Below, piece after piece: positions 32,592 to 44,021 of a stretch of 64,000 nucleotides of DNA. Both the position numbers and the translations under genes were made by a program. Origin of the DNA: Holothuria scabra (lineage: Eukaryota > Echinodermata > Holothuroidea > Aspidochirotida > Holothuriidae); NCBI GenBank assembly GCA_037179385.1, contig CM074200.1, positions 30,755,884 through 30,819,883 of the forward strand, given 5' to 3'. Under the pieces are notes generated by a model. It worked only from the letters and a program-made list of their open reading frames with translations, ran no database searches and was not told where the DNA came from. Each line of letters opens with the position of its first letter. Positions within the stretch are counted from its first letter, which is position 1.

Positions 32592-35524
32592 AGATGCACT
32601 AATTCAATGTTAATTTTCTTCCAGAATTTTGAAATGCACTCCACGAAGAGTGAATTTTCACTTTTCCACCAGCGTTGGCAATGATCATTCTTTTTTAAGG
32701 ACAGATACCTGTTGACACTCTATCAAGAGTGGATTTTACTCCCTTTTCACTATTTTCACTATTCGTGAATTTACACTCTAATGGGGTGATTTCACACTTT
32801 TCACACTGTTGGAAAGAGGTTGGTTCACTCTTTCGATTTTAGAGGGTACTTTGCAACAACTGGTCGTCATGAATTTCCTGACAGCATCATGACTTGTTTC
32901 ATTTTACATCAAAATAAAACTGCAAATAACAAATACCTTTGTTGCTCCATTGTAATTATAATTACGCTTTTTATTAATTTCAGAACAGAAGTACCTGTTA
33001 GATTTTTATGTCCTAGACATCGATAATTTGACAAATAGGTCTGGATCTTTTAATTTTATTCCAGTATTTTTTCGTGTATAACTTTTCGAAATCTGAACCG
33101 ATTATCTGGTAACAAGGTTCATTTGGCAACTAATTTATCCTCTAATCGCGATTCTAGTCACATACTTTGTGTGAATACATACCAGCCCTTCAAAATCAGG
33201 TTTGCCGCAAATTTTTACTAAATGACAGGTTTTTCTAATGGCGAATAGTGCATTTTATTCTTAATATCTGTTGTTACGATATTCCTACTACAACTCCCCC
33301 CAGTTACATGTATTTAATAACTGTCAAGTGTCATTTCCAGTAATCTTGGAGGAATTTTGTGCCAAAAGTTGTTTGAGCTTCTGACCAGCTGATGGTTCTA
33401 CTCTTACATGGTTCCCCACAGTTTTCACCCCATAGTCATATAAGGACCGTTACGTCTCTTGCATTGTTTTACTGCCTTATCTCATGCCAGGAATGGAAGG
33501 TCTATGAAACTATTTCTGTTTATCACAAAAGTATCTAATAAAAAATAATCAACTCTTTAGGGAAGGAGAGTGATTATTTCTGAAAATTTGGATAGTTTTT
33601 CATTTCCATGTGAAAAGTTACTACGCTCAGCCTAGGTAGTCCCTTCTATTAAATGGCTCTTATAATTAGTAAAAATTTCTTGAGAAGGTTCTGAATCCAT
33701 TTGGCAGTGCATGTCCCAACCGAAAGGTTTCTGAGGCTGCAGCAGTCGAGTTATGTTCAGCTCCTCAAGATTTTGGAGACTCCTAATGCATGTTGTTTTC
33801 GGAAATATAATCCCTGTACACTGAAGAACAATATTGCAAAGTAATACCCAAATTTAGAGTGCTGCACCCGCCAAGAAGCAATCCTGGATTTATTATACAC
33901 TAACGCAGAGGAAGCCTATATCGCTTAACTTGCCAAGAAACTGGACGGTTCTGAACATGATTCCATCCTACTGCAGCCACAATACCGACCCTTTATTTCG
34001 AGACAAAGGCCGAAGCCACGTAACGTTAAAGGTGAAATAAGGGTCAGAAAGAAAATGTTAACTATTTTCTATCACTCCGTTTACCCTTTTGAACTTCCTA
34101 TTCATAAAATTAAAGAGACATTGAAGAGGTCTTTTAGGTAAAATGAAAGAGCAATGTTGTGATAATTACTGTTAAATGAAGATTCATGAATAGTTGTCGA
34201 GTAAAAAAAAAAATCCACACAGATGCAGTGGCACACAGACTTCACTTCACAACACCTACCAATCACCTCGTTGAACCATAGTCGTCGGTTGTGAATAAAT
34301 GTCAAAAAAGAACAACTTTGCTTGCAGCTTTCAGCCTTGGTTTTGGCTCTCAACTTTTGAAGCACAGCGCTTTCAAAAATTCCATAGTCTAAAAACAAAT
34401 TAAAGTTTAGCCTTATATCAAACTTTGGACGGCAAAGGAAGTCGGATCAATAATAGACAGATGCTATTTAAAATGTGTAGGTCGAAAGCCTAGTGCAAAT
34501 GAAAAAGGTAAAGAAACAAAGCGATAGAAAAGAATACCGTAAAGGAGAAAGACAATTAGGCAAACGGAGAAACAAACAGTTACTTTTTTTGTTGTCAAAC
34601 TAGAAAAAAGAGCTTAGTTACTCTTTTGTCTTCTTCTATGTTTTTGGCTGTAGAAGGTGTCGCCAATGTTTAAGACATGGGAAACCAAATTGGCCTATTT
34701 CAAATTGCAGTGTCTTTTTCATCCAATAAACTTAATAAGGAGCGGAAATCCCCCTTCCTTTTCAGAACTTCTTTAGAATTTGAAATCTTAACTTTTCCAC
34801 TTTATTGTATTTCAGGCGCGAATAGAGTGCTGATTGCTAGCGTAGAGTACCGGGATGGACTGTGGAAAAATATTCCAATATGTACAACGCTTATGTAATG
34901 TTGGTCGTGATCATCTTCAGTTACGCTTTCATTAAAGGTGAACACCAGTTTCGGCTGTTGGTTGTATAAAGGTACGGTTTCACAATCATGACAAGTTTTT
35001 GTCATCACAGATTGTGATGTTGTCTAATCATTTGCGACCTCTAACAGGGCCTCTTCAGGGACCTTGATCCCACAAGTGAGCATTTTGGGAATTCAGACTA
35101 GTAACTCTTGCGAGGAAAGTGCACTGAGAACGTATAACTTAGATTATTAAATCTGTGAACAAGTTGGTAGTGTACTTCTATTATTCTACTGAACAACTCT
35201 GCATATGCCGTAGACTTTAATAAAACTTAAAATGGCCCAAATCGAGTAATTAAGCAAAAATGAGCAAAATTGCAATCAACTTTCCACGTCCACCTGTTGT
35301 TTTAACCGTCTACCACCTCTAATGTCAATCAAATTCTTCAGCCAAGTTCTGCTAGGCTTTACGTCCCATGGAGGAACCATATTGAAACCTTTCATACTCA
35401 TTGTAACCTTTCATACTCAATAGTCCGGTAGGGGAAGTTACTTTGTAGGAGTTCTTCTAAATACACTCTTTTCATATTCTTTTAACATATTTGGAGTGAA
35501 ATAGTCTAAATACTACGGTACGAA
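32592..35524. other. Intergenic region without a supportable gene (part 3)
   Basis: No gene is seen. The segment 32630-32830 is made of short degenerate phrases such as CACTCTATCAAGAGTG, GTGAATTTTCACTTTTC and TTTTCACTATTTTCAC, a low-complexity repeat of CACT/AGTG words. The rest is AT-rich unique-looking sequence. Confidence 0.45.
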
Positions 35525-35786
35525 ATATATATATATATATATATATATTTATTCATATGGGGGTACGTAATATACCTAACTACTTCAATGTTGACAAAAT
35601 TACGGACGCCTATCTGCTAACACGTACAGCTAATGAACTATTGAATTTGAATTTACTTACATGTATATGTTATTCCTTAAAGGCGAAATATACAGTTATG
35701 TATTTTATTGTTTTTCATTTCGCCTAAGCGTATTAAGATATACAAATTCCTCCCCCCCCCCCCCCCAATGTTCAATCTAGTGGTTG

Positions 35787-35867
<81 letters not shown>
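35525..35867. repeat. Two (TA)n tracts with a C run between them
   Basis: (TA)n at 35525-35548 and a longer one at 35789-35867, with a 15-base C run near 35752-35766. The sequence between and immediately after them has no coding signal. They lie on the 3' side of PLE1. Confidence 0.85.
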
Positions 35868-35869
<2 letters not shown>

Positions 35870-36028
35870 TGAATGAGAGGCTTGGATAACAACGATATTC
35901 CGGTGTATGCCCAGGATCCAGAGGATTCTCAGAATTCTAGTTAAAAATTATTTAAAATTGAAAATGAAAGTTAAAACAAGAATTGCAACTGCACATACAA
36001 TGATAAAAAGACACCGTGATTCGAGAAG

Positions 36029-36058
36029 CTTTCGGCTATTTTATTCAGCCTTCCTCGG
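36029..36058 (-). ncRNA. Hammerhead-like end motif, PLE1
   Basis: Minus strand: CCGAGGA, then A, GGCT, nine loop bases, AGCC, then GAAAG. The four-pair stem is perfect. It lies about 310 bases 3' of the PLE1 stop. The CUGANGA/GAAA core of a hammerhead ribozyme is approached, with C for U and an extra A before the stem. ATTCGAG and CTCGAAT flank it as an outer inverted repeat. Confidence 0.35.
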
Positions 36059-36369
36059 CTCGAATGAAGCGAAATAAAATGCGTTCAAATAAAATTACTA
36101 CCAGACCAGCAAACGAACAAAGGCTAAAAGCAACCCACACAACCTTAGCCCTGTTAAGAATAAAGCTTAAAATCACTGGAGGATAAACAACAAAAAGTAA
36201 AAAGAGAAAAAAATGATAAGAAGCTTAAAACCAGCTGTAAAATTGCAGCACAGGAGCAGTGAGAATCCTCCAGAAAGGTAAAAACTGATGGAAGATAAAA
36301 GGGGCCTGAAAGGAGTGTTAGGCAAGAACTTTAAACATGGAAACCACTGGGAAAAATTGAATCTGGGCT

Positions 36370-39056
36370 TTACCGTAGGTAGCTGATTCTTTTAGATGAA
36401 TTAAATTCCTTTCTTTTATTGAGACCCAATGGAAATAAGGTATTCAATTGGGCAAGCCAATAACCCTCTCTTTTGGTGAGGACGGTATCAATATTAGACT
36501 TACTGTAAGTCTGTTCAATAATTATAAACTTGATGTCCGACAGCTGATGGGGAGAAGCATTATAATGGACTGCTAATTCACATCTACCCCGATTATTGAG
36601 AAGATCGGATTTGTGATTTCTAAACCTTACTTTAAATTCCGTAGAGGTAGACCCAACATATTGCAAATTACATTTAAAACAAGTTGCTGCATAAATTACG
36701 CAAGCACTTGTACAGGAAACAAAACTCTTAATAGCGTAAGTTTTCTTAGTGACACAACTATGAAAGGTAGAACTTTGCGTGAGAAAGTTGGTGCAAAGGT
36801 CACATTTCTTCCGTTCACATTTAAAACACCCCAGTTTGGAAATAGTGCCCCCTCCATTAAAACGATAAGGCGGTTGCGATTTCTTCAGTAAATCCTTAAG
36901 GGATTTACCTCTTCTATATGCAGTAAAGATTGAATTGTGTGGGAAAATGTTGGTCATAAGGGGCGAACTATGAAGAATGTGGATATGTTTCCGTATAATA
37001 GAATGAGCATTCGGTAATGCTGGATTGAAATCGAGGACTAGAGGGTATTTTCGACTAAAGATATTCTTTTTGACAGGATTAAGTAAGGCAGATCTTGGTA
37101 ATATGCTCGCCTTGTGGAATTGGTCCTCGACCAGCTGGGGGTCATAGCCTCTAGCTATTAAATAATTCTTATATTCAATAAAACGATTGCGTAATAATTC
37201 AGGGGTGGAACAAATACGTTTCAGCCTCAATGCAATGCTGTACGGTATGCTCTTCACCTGATGTTTAGGATGAGAGCTAGATGGTAATAAATAAAGATGA
37301 CCGTCCGTAGGTTTAGAGAACACGTCCGTGGAAATAATACCATTATTTAACATAACCAAAACATCCAGAAATTCGAGCTTAGATTCTGAGATCCTAACTA
37401 CAAAATTGATAGTGGGGTATATCGAGTTAATAAATGTGGTAAATTCCTGCAAAGCGTCAAGACCGTGGGGCCACAGCTCAAAAATGTCGTCCCTAAAACG
37501 CCACCAGTTTTGTGGCTTAAATGGGCCCTCTGTAGTAGCTACTTTGTCTATGTAACTCATGGCTATGTCGGCATAACTGCATGCATTCTTGGGTCCCATA
37601 GCGGTGCCATGGATTTGTAAAAAATTATTACCTTTGAAACTAGAGTTATTGTATTTTAAACAAATTTCAACTGCTTCAACAATACAGTCGTTGCAGGGTA
37701 AGTCAGATGTTCTATTGGTCAATGCTTCCTTTACGGCTTTTAACCCTTTTTTTTTTTTTTTTCCTCCGTGTATTTCATTCTTTTGTTTCATTTTTTAACA
37801 CGATTGAACTCAAAAACATGATATGATCTTTCCATATATACAATATTTACATTCTATTACATATTTCTGCTAAAACCCACAGATCTTGCAACAAAAAGAC
37901 GTAAGGGGTCAGCTGTTAAACAGAAATATATCCTCAAATAATAAGGATCTTATTAAAATTAATTTCATAAAAAACAAATAAATAAAAAGAGGTCAACATT
38001 TATTCCTTCAATTGAAAATACTTATACAAAAACCCACATTTTTTCAGCATACATACATTATCTTTGGAACATGCAAATTATTCCAGATAAGTGTATAAAA
38101 CGCACAGAAAATCTTACATAGGGAAAACATAATTATCTCCTCGGAACAAACAAAAATCACGTGAACAAATCTGAGCATGGGAAGAACGCTTGATAGAGAT
38201 CACTAAAACTAACTCTATTTTTCTTGTTAGGAAGAATCCTAGCATCATTAAATTTTTCAATACTTAGGGCAAACTTAAACTTAAAAACAAATTCTCCAAC
38301 TATGGGTTTCTTCTCATTTCTTTTACAATCATACGGCTTTTAACCCTAACATATTGTCTATGTTGGGAAACATAGCAGTAACGTCCCAAGAAACCAGTAA
38401 AGTGGAAGGAGGTAAAGGGGTACGACTAAACTTCTGAAGTTTATTAAGAAAATCAGTAGTATCTCTAATGTAAGAGGGGCTCTTTTGGGCAATCGGCTTG
38501 AGAAAAATCTCTGTAAAAGCAGAGAGATTTTCAATAGCCGTGTTACAACCCGAAGTAATAAGCCTAATGGGGTTCCCCTCCTTGTGGGTTTTTACAGTGC
38601 CAAATGCTTTTCCTGGTTTGGCATCCCTATTAACTACCCATTCAGCTATCTTATCGTCAATTTGACCTTTGCTTACCCACTTGGAAGCCCAGTTTGCAAC
38701 CACCGTTAGGATATCCTGGGTAGGATCCTCGTCAATCTGAGAATAGTGTAGCGGATTAGAAAGCTGGGTTAAAATTTTCCTGTCATATTCGGAATTATCC
38801 AACAACACAAATTTACCTCCTTTATCCTGTGTGGAAATACATAACGAATCAGAATTCTTAAGATCGTAAAGGGCTCTACGCTCATCCTTAGTTAAATTGT
38901 CCCTAGTGCGACGAACATTCTTGGGATCCAAAATGTCCCTGGAAATTGCAGAAATAAAGTTTTCGACAGCTGGATCTCTTGATTTGGGAGGTTGCCACTT
39001 AGAACGAATTCCTAATTGATGATGTAAGTTGGAAAATCGATCATCCTTAGTGGAGG
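36370..39056 (-). pseudogene. PLE1 reverse transcriptase/GIY-YIG protein, interrupted
   Basis: Without the insert the frame is about 690 codons and continuous across the insertion site. N-terminal half (39056-38332): SKWQPPKSRDPAVENF, DKGGKFVLLD, GTVKTHKEGNPIRLI and the palm motif A, SWDVTAMFPNID. C-terminal half: GTAMGPKNACSYAD, catalytic FRDDIFELW near 37500, SKLEFLDVLV, a Cys-rich patch (CFKCERKKCDLC), then GIY-YIG signatures VIYAATCFKCNLQYVG and RFRNHKSD and the catalytic Glu in KREGYWLAQLN near 36465. A Lys-rich start before GLKAV in the C-terminal open frame comes from the LINE poly-A and is not part of the protein. The N-terminus is truncated; otherwise few defects are visible. Confidence 0.8.
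37748..38331 (-). mobile_element. 5'-truncated L1-like LINE inside PLE1, 16-bp target duplication
   Basis: The 16-base sequence tacggcttttaaccct occurs at 37732-37747 and 38332-38347 and brackets the insert. On the minus strand the insert starts in the ORF2 C-terminus (FKFALSIEKFNDARIL...FSDLYQAFFPCSDLF, stop at 38157-38159), matching the ends of copies B and E. It then has a 390-base 3' UTR and finishes in a poly-A of about 16 bases (T run at 37748-37762 on +). Same clade as the array at 1-22775 but with a plain poly-A tail. Confidence 0.85.
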
Positions 39057-39087
39057 TATATATATATATATAAATTTATATATATAT
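39057..39087. repeat. (TA)n tract at the 5' cut of PLE1
   Basis: TATATATATATAAATTTATATATATAT immediately follows the truncated 5' end of PLE1 and precedes the tandem repeat units. Confidence 0.8.
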
Positions 39088-39123
39088 GGGTATTTATAGC
39101 CTTTTGTCGCTTCTGTGAATCAC

Positions 39124-39198
39124 GAGCTGTTCTAGCGTAGTGGTCATATACTCTGCCCGGAAAGCGGAGGATGTTGGGTTCGGTCCCCCGTGCGGCTC
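39124..39198 (+). ncRNA. tRNA-like sequence (SINE head or tRNA pseudogene), copy 1
   Basis: This 75-base segment can form a 7-pair acceptor stem (GAGCTGT with GTGCGGCTC, with G-U pairs). It has an A box at 39133-39143 (TAGCGTAGTGG) and a B box at 39177-39187 (GGTTCGGTCCC), the RNA polymerase III promoter elements. A five-pair anticodon stem (TCTGC/GCGGA) encloses a seven-base loop with GGA at the anticodon position, but C replaces the usual T33. The T stem has a mismatch. This suggests a tRNA-derived repeat and not an active tRNA gene. Confidence 0.55.
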
Positions 39199-39444
39199 AA
39201 TTTTTCTCTCTGGTTTTTTTCTTCAACCGTTCCTCCTTTGATAAGAGTTAATACTCTATTTTGGATCGGTATAAAGTTCAGGATCGAATTTACTACTACA
39301 ACACTTTCGACCTACACATTCTAACTTCGATCTACCAACTTCGACCTACTGATTATTCATCCCGCTTGGGAGTACCATGGTAACAAGGAGAGAAAATTGA
39401 TTCACACGGGGTATTTATAGCCTGTTGTCGCTTCTGTGAATCAC

Positions 39445-39519
39445 GAGCTGTTCTAGCGTAGTGGTCATATACTCTGCCCGGAAAGCGGAGGATGGTGGGT
39501 TCGGTCCCCCGTACGGCTC
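39445..39519 (+). ncRNA. tRNA-like sequence, copy 2
   Basis: Second copy of the same 75 bases with an A box at 39454-39464 and a B box at 39498-39508. It differs from copy 1 at few positions (GGTGGG for GTTGGG, GTACGG for GTGCGG); the latter weakens the acceptor stem. It is followed by a T-rich run (CAATTTTTCTC) that could terminate polymerase III. Confidence 0.5.
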
Positions 39520-39631
39520 AATTTTTCTCTCTGGTGTTTTTCTTCAACCGTTCCTCCTTTGATAAGAGTTAATACTCTATCTTGGATCGGTATAAAATTC
39601 AGGATCGAATTTATTACTACAACACTTCGAC

Positions 39632-39925
<294 letters not shown>

Positions 39926-39928
<3 letters not shown>

Positions 39929-41421
39929 AAATAATGTATTTACGCAAGCATAATTTCCTCACTACTCTGAGTTTCACGCCTCTCCGGCGATCATCGGGTG
40001 AGATAACTGTCCCAAGCCAAGCCTATACCACTACCAGTACGTATTATTTCTTTCTAGCACGGCTCAGTGGTCGCGGCCTATGCCTACACGTAATGATGAG
40101 TTCAGCTCTTTTGTTCAGGCAGCTTTCGGATTTGCTTTTCAAAATTTCCAGTCTTTCATCTTGACACAGATTGCAAGTCCCTGATCGGCCAGGGGCCATG
40201 CTAGATTGCCGAATTATTTGCCATGTAATTTTGTACGGAGTATTTTTCTCCTGTAAATACCAGATATGTTTAGACAACTCAGTCTCCTTGGCGTATTTCT
40301 TGTTGCGAAACGACTTAGTGTGATTATTGTACCGTTCCTTAAAACTTTTTCCGGCTAAACCAACATAGAAACTATTGCCATCACAGGTACTTACGGTAGC
40401 TTTGTATACAATTGCCTTGGATAAGCACTTTCCTTGGAGTGGGCACGCTTCCTTTACTCTGCAGTTGCATTGACTATGGTCTTCGGGCCCCCTTGCATTA
40501 ATTATACGAGAATTGTGCGATCTTATAATCGCGCCCATATTTCTCATGCAACTATAGCTAATCTTAACATTGTTCCTTTTGAAGATCTTGTAAAGTCTGC
40601 TGCCCCGAGGAAAGTGCTTATCCAGAGCTTTCAGAAACTTTTTCCCCACATCAGTTTTTACATTACAGCTATACGGTGGATTGAACCATACAATATTCCT
40701 TTTACGAGTTCTATTCTTATACACCCTCTCCCCTGTTTTAAACTCTAACTGGCCACTAAATCCGCTACTCTTTAGAGCTTGATCGTACACACTGCTTACA
40801 CTATCAAACACCTGAGCGTTACAAGAGAGTTCAGACAATCTTTTCTCCACAGCCGATGGTATATTTCTGATTATAGCTGGTGGATGGTTGGAGTGAGCGT
40901 TGACATACATGGGGGTATCATTGGGTTTCCGGAACGGCTTGTAGGTCCCTGATCGTAGGTCTAAGTTGACATCCAAAAAGTTCACAGTTTTCAGGTTACA
41001 CTCCGTGGTTACCTTAAGACCGAGCTGCTTGAACAACTGAGTGATTTTTTTCCTTGTACTTTCTGCTTTGGTACCGGAGCAGTTTTTTATTACGGCCAGC
41101 CTGTCGTCTCTGTATAACCCTAGGCTGTGTATGTCTACAATTTGCTCCAACTTTTGCAGGATGTATAGCCCTACAAGCTCACACACTTCCGCGCCGTCAA
41201 AGGCACCCATGGCCACATCAAAGGTTTCATTTACTCCTTTTTTCATCCATGTCTGGCCACCCGCATCATACAACAGGGTTTTTCGTGAATGCCTAATGGT
41301 ATCAATTTCAAGGGTTGGAATTCTGGTGTAGCCCTTTGCCCAGCTCAGGGCGCTTAAGAGAAGCTTCTCCGAAATTGACGGGTAAAATTCTTCTATATCA
41401 AAAACAAGGAAGGAAAGAGTG
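39926..41421 (-). pseudogene. PLE2 inverted, 5'-truncated copy (RT C-terminal half and GIY-YIG)
   Basis: The minus frame is open from the break at 41421 down to the stop at 40044 and starts within [10 protein letters not shown], the RT motif A. It lacks the N-terminal 260 residues. It matches the full copy almost base for base. In the protein I see four differences: Gly to Arg right after the catalytic YRDD, Ile to Ser, Asn to Lys and Ser to Pro (full copy to this arm). The YRDDR change sits beside the active site and probably would not be tolerated. The first internal ATG (41273) gives a 409-codon frame. The 3' end carries the same end motif as the plus copy. Confidence 0.8.
39971..39997 (-). 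ncRNA. Hammerhead-like end motif, inverted PLE2 copy
   Basis: Identical to the motif at 43762-43788 on the full copy: CCGATGA, T, CGCC, GGAGA loop, GGCG, T, GAAAC. Confidence 0.35.
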
Positions 41422-41573
41422 CTTGCGTAAATACATTATTTTGTGAATTTTGCTCTGCCTTTTTGGTATTGAGCACTCTTAGCATGCTTGTGATACTATT
41501 CAAGTGTATACTTATATTCGCTCCCCTTTGGGTTGAGCACTCTCTTCGCGAGCAGCTTTCTACGCAACGCACA

Positions 41574-43715
41574 ATGGAGGCCTTTTCGATGGAATATTCA
41601 GAGAAGAACATACCTATACCTTCCCAGAGACAGTACCTGAAATGCCTGCTGGAAAAATCTGAAAGTTTAATCAGAAGGATGAGATGGAAAGCGTTTTTCT
41701 TTTTGAGAAACGAAGGCCAATCCAGTAGTGATAGCACGGAGGGGAGTGACAGTGTGCCTTATCCGGAGAACTTTGGTTTTGCTTCCAAAAACTCACCCCC
41801 TCAAGTTGAGGAATTGTTGGGATTCGAAAGGGACTTGCTTGCCATTGCTGAGAACGTCGAATTTAAATCTGTAAGTAACCAATTCTTATCTAAGCTAAGG
41901 AGGGACTCAGAGCAAATAAACAGATCCAATAAAGTGTTTGTGAATGCCGATAAAACTAGAAATGTGTACAAAATGGACTCTAAGGATTACAATAAATTGC
42001 TACTGGAAAATATCACCCAGAAATATAGACACGCTACAGATGCAATATCTAACGGGATCAAGGAGGAATTCGAGGAAATTACCGAGAGACTTGGCATTAG
42101 GGATAGGGTTAACGACACAAAGCGGAAACCTGCTTTCGTTACCTTAAAAGACCATAAGGACAATTTTCTCGACCGACCAAAGTGCAGACTCATAAATCCT
42201 ACCAAGTCCGAGGTTGGGAAGGTTAGCAAGCAGTTTTTAGATAGAATTAACAAGCATGTGAGAGCCTCTATCGGTGTAAACCAATGGAGGAGCACGTCAG
42301 AGGTGCTTCGCTGGTTTAATAGCCTAGAAGAGAGGGACACTCTTTCCTTCCTTGTTTTTGATATAGAAGAATTTTACCCGTCAATTTCGGAGAAGCTTCT
42401 CTTAAGCGCCCTGAGCTGGGCAAAGGGCTACACCAGAATTCCAACCCTTGAAATTGATACCATTAGGCATTCACGAAAAACCCTGTTGTATGATGCGGGT
42501 GGCCAGACATGGATGAAAAAAGGAGTAAATGAAACCTTTGATGTGGCCATGGGTGCCTTTGACGGCGCGGAAGTGTGTGAGCTTGTAGGGCTATACATCC
42601 TGCAAAAGTTGGAGCAAATTGTAGACATACACAGCCTAGGGTTATACAGAGACGACGGGCTGGCCGTAATAAAAAACTGCTCCGGTACCAAAGCAGAAAG
42701 TACAAGGAAAAAAATCACTCAGTTGTTCAAGCAGCTCGGTCTTAAGGTAACCACGGAGTGTAACCTGAAAACTGTGAACTTTTTGGATGTCAACTTAGAC
42801 CTACGATCAGGGACCTACAAGCCGTTCCGGAAACCCAATGATACCCCCATGTATGTCAACGCTCACTCCAACCATCCACCAGCTATAATCAGAAATATAC
42901 CATCGGCTGTGGAGAAAAGATTGTCTGAACTCTCTTGTAACGCTCAGGTGTTTGATAGTGTAAGCAGTGTGTACGATCAAGCTCTAAAGATTAGCGGATT
43001 TAGTGGCCAGTTAGAGTTTAAAACAGGGGAGAGGGTGTATAAGAATAGAACTCGTAAAAGGAATATTGTATGGTTCAATCCACCGTATAGCTGTAATGTA
43101 AAAACTGATGTGGGGAAAAAGTTTCTGAAAGCTCTGGATAAGCACTTTCCTCGGGGCAGCAGACTTTACAAGATCTTCAATAGGAACAATGTTAAGATTA
43201 GCTATAGTTGCATGAGAAATATGGGCGCGATTATAAGATCGCACAATTCTCGTATAATTAATGCAAGGGGGTCCGAAGACCATAGTCAATGCAACTGCAG
43301 AGTAAAGGAAGCGTGCCCACTCCAAGGAAAGTGCTTATCCAAGGCAATTGTATACAAAGCTACCGTAAGTACCTGTGATGGCAATAGTTTCTATGTTGGT
43401 TTAGCCGGAAAAAGTTTTAAGGAACGGTACAATAATCACACTAAGTCGTTTCGCAACAAGAAATACGCCAAGGAGACTGAGTTGTCTAAACATATCTGGT
43501 ATTTACAGGAGAAAAATACTCCGTACAAAATTACATGGCAAATAATTCGGCAATCTAGCATGGCCCCTGGCCGATCAGGGACTTGCAATCTGTGTCAAGA
43601 TGAAAGACTGGAAATTTTGAAAAGCAAATCCGAAAGCTGCCTGAACAAAAGAGCTGAACTCATCATTACGTGTAGGCATAGGCCGCGACCACTGAGCCGT
43701 GCTAGAAAGAAATAA
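41574..43715 (+). CDS. PLE2 reverse transcriptase/GIY-YIG endonuclease, intact ORF
   Basis: This uninterrupted 713-residue frame is the only intact retroelement ORF in the window. The ATG at 41574 ([12 protein letters not shown]) was preferred because the upstream open frame starts at TTG and runs through the repeated 5' terminal sequence. An N-terminal region with a Ser-rich stretch leads to [26 protein letters not shown] motif A is [11 protein letters not shown] at about residues 261-271, then [17 protein letters not shown] and the catalytic YRDDG near 357. NFLDVNLDL follows. A Cys-rich patch ([15 protein letters not shown]) at about 572-587 precedes the GIY-YIG core ([24 protein letters not shown]) near 593-625. 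The C-terminus has CNLC and a basic end. It copies its RNA at a nuclease-made nick. A young insertion is likely. Confidence 0.85.
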   Translation: MEAFSMEYSEKNIPIPSQRQYLKCLLEKSESLIRRMRWKAFFFLRNEGQSSSDSTEGSDSVPYPENFGFASKNSPPQVEELLGFERDLLAIAENVEFKSVSNQFLSKLRRDSEQINRSNKVFVNADKTRNVYKMDSKDYNKLLLENITQKYRHATDAISNGIKEEFEEITERLGIRDRVNDTKRKPAFVTLKDHKDNFLDRPKCRLINPTKSEVGKVSKQFLDRINKHVRASIGVNQWRSTSEVLRWFNSLEERDTLSFLVFDIEEFYPSISEKLLLSALSWAKGYTRIPTLEIDTIRHSRKTLLYDAGGQTWMKKGVNETFDVAMGAFDGAEVCELVGLYILQKLEQIVDIHSLGLYRDDGLAVIKNCSGTKAESTRKKITQLFKQLGLKVTTECNLKTVNFLDVNLDLRSGTYKPFRKPNDTPMYVNAHSNHPPAIIRNIPSAVEKRLSELSCNAQVFDSVSSVYDQALKISGFSGQLEFKTGERVYKNRTRKRNIVWFNPPYSCNVKTDVGKKFLKALDKHFPRGSRLYKIFNRNNVKISYSCMRNMGAIIRSHNSRIINARGSEDHSQCNCRVKEACPLQGKCLSKAIVYKATVSTCDGNSFYVGLAGKSFKERYNNHTKSFRNKKYAKETELSKHIWYLQEKNTPYKITWQIIRQSSMAPGRSGTCNLCQDERLEILKSKSESCLNKRAELIITCRHRPRPLSRARKK

Positions 43716-43761
43716 TACGTACTGGTAGTGGTATAGGCTTGGCTTGGGACAGTTATCTCAC

Positions 43762-43788
43762 CCGATGATCGCCGGAGAGGCGTGAAAC
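43762..43788 (+). ncRNA. Hammerhead-like end motif, PLE2
   Basis: CCGATGA, T, stem CGCC/GGCG around a GGAGA loop, T, then GAAAC; it lies 47 bases after the PLE2 stop codon. A CTCA...TGAG pairing follows the GAAA. The core differs from the hammerhead consensus (C for U, unpaired T's beside the stem), so catalysis is unproven. Confidence 0.35.
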
Positions 43789-43830
43789 TCAGAGTAGTGA
43801 GGAAATTATGCTTGCGTAAATACATTATTT

Positions 43831-43833
<3 letters not shown>

Positions 43834-43882
<49 letters not shown>

Positions 43883-43946
43883 ATATATATATATATATGT
43901 ACATATATATACTCTTAGCATGCTTGTGATACTATTCAAGTGTATA

Positions 43947-44020
<74 letters not shown>
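43834..44020. repeat. (TA)n tracts flanking a 43-bp copy of the PLE2 5' end
   Basis: TA runs at 43834-43910 and 43951-44020 surround 43911-43953, which repeats the sequence at 41473-41518 (ctcttagcatgcttgtgata and onward). The repeat lies upstream of the PLE2 ATG in one place and downstream of the element end in the other, as a terminal repeat would. Confidence 0.85.

Positions 44021-44021
<1 letters not shown>

Larger units (their letters stand above)
36021..39056 (-). mobile_element. Penelope-like element PLE1 (GIY-YIG class), split by a LINE
   Basis: The minus-strand element has an RT/GIY-YIG reading frame (39056 down to 36370) and a 3' region down to a conserved end motif at 36029-36058. 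A LINE insertion occupies 37748-38331. The 5' end is cut where a (TA)n tract begins (39057), so the N-terminus is missing. Penelope-like elements form a separate retroelement class that couples an RT to a GIY-YIG nuclease and often inserts in simple repeats. Confidence 0.8.
39926..43833 (+). mobile_element. Penelope-like element PLE2: full copy with a 5'-truncated inverted copy upstream
   Basis: The arm 39926-41421 (minus) and the arm 42338-43833 (plus) are inverted copies of each other, about 1.5 kb each, and both end outward at (TA)n. The full-length plus copy spans 41422-43833. The terminal segment (ttgcgtaaatacattatttt) occurs at 43810 at the 3' end, at 39926 inverted, and at 41421 just 5' of the full copy, so the unit has pseudo-LTR-like repeats. 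An inverted truncated copy next to a full copy is a known arrangement for Penelope. Confidence 0.85.

Noticed and set aside
42428..42718. Antisense open frames inside PLE2 (also 41041-41331, 40434-40748, 43011-43325)
   Set aside because: They are shadow frames of the RT/GIY-YIG coding sequence. Useful only as a check that the two arms are nearly identical.
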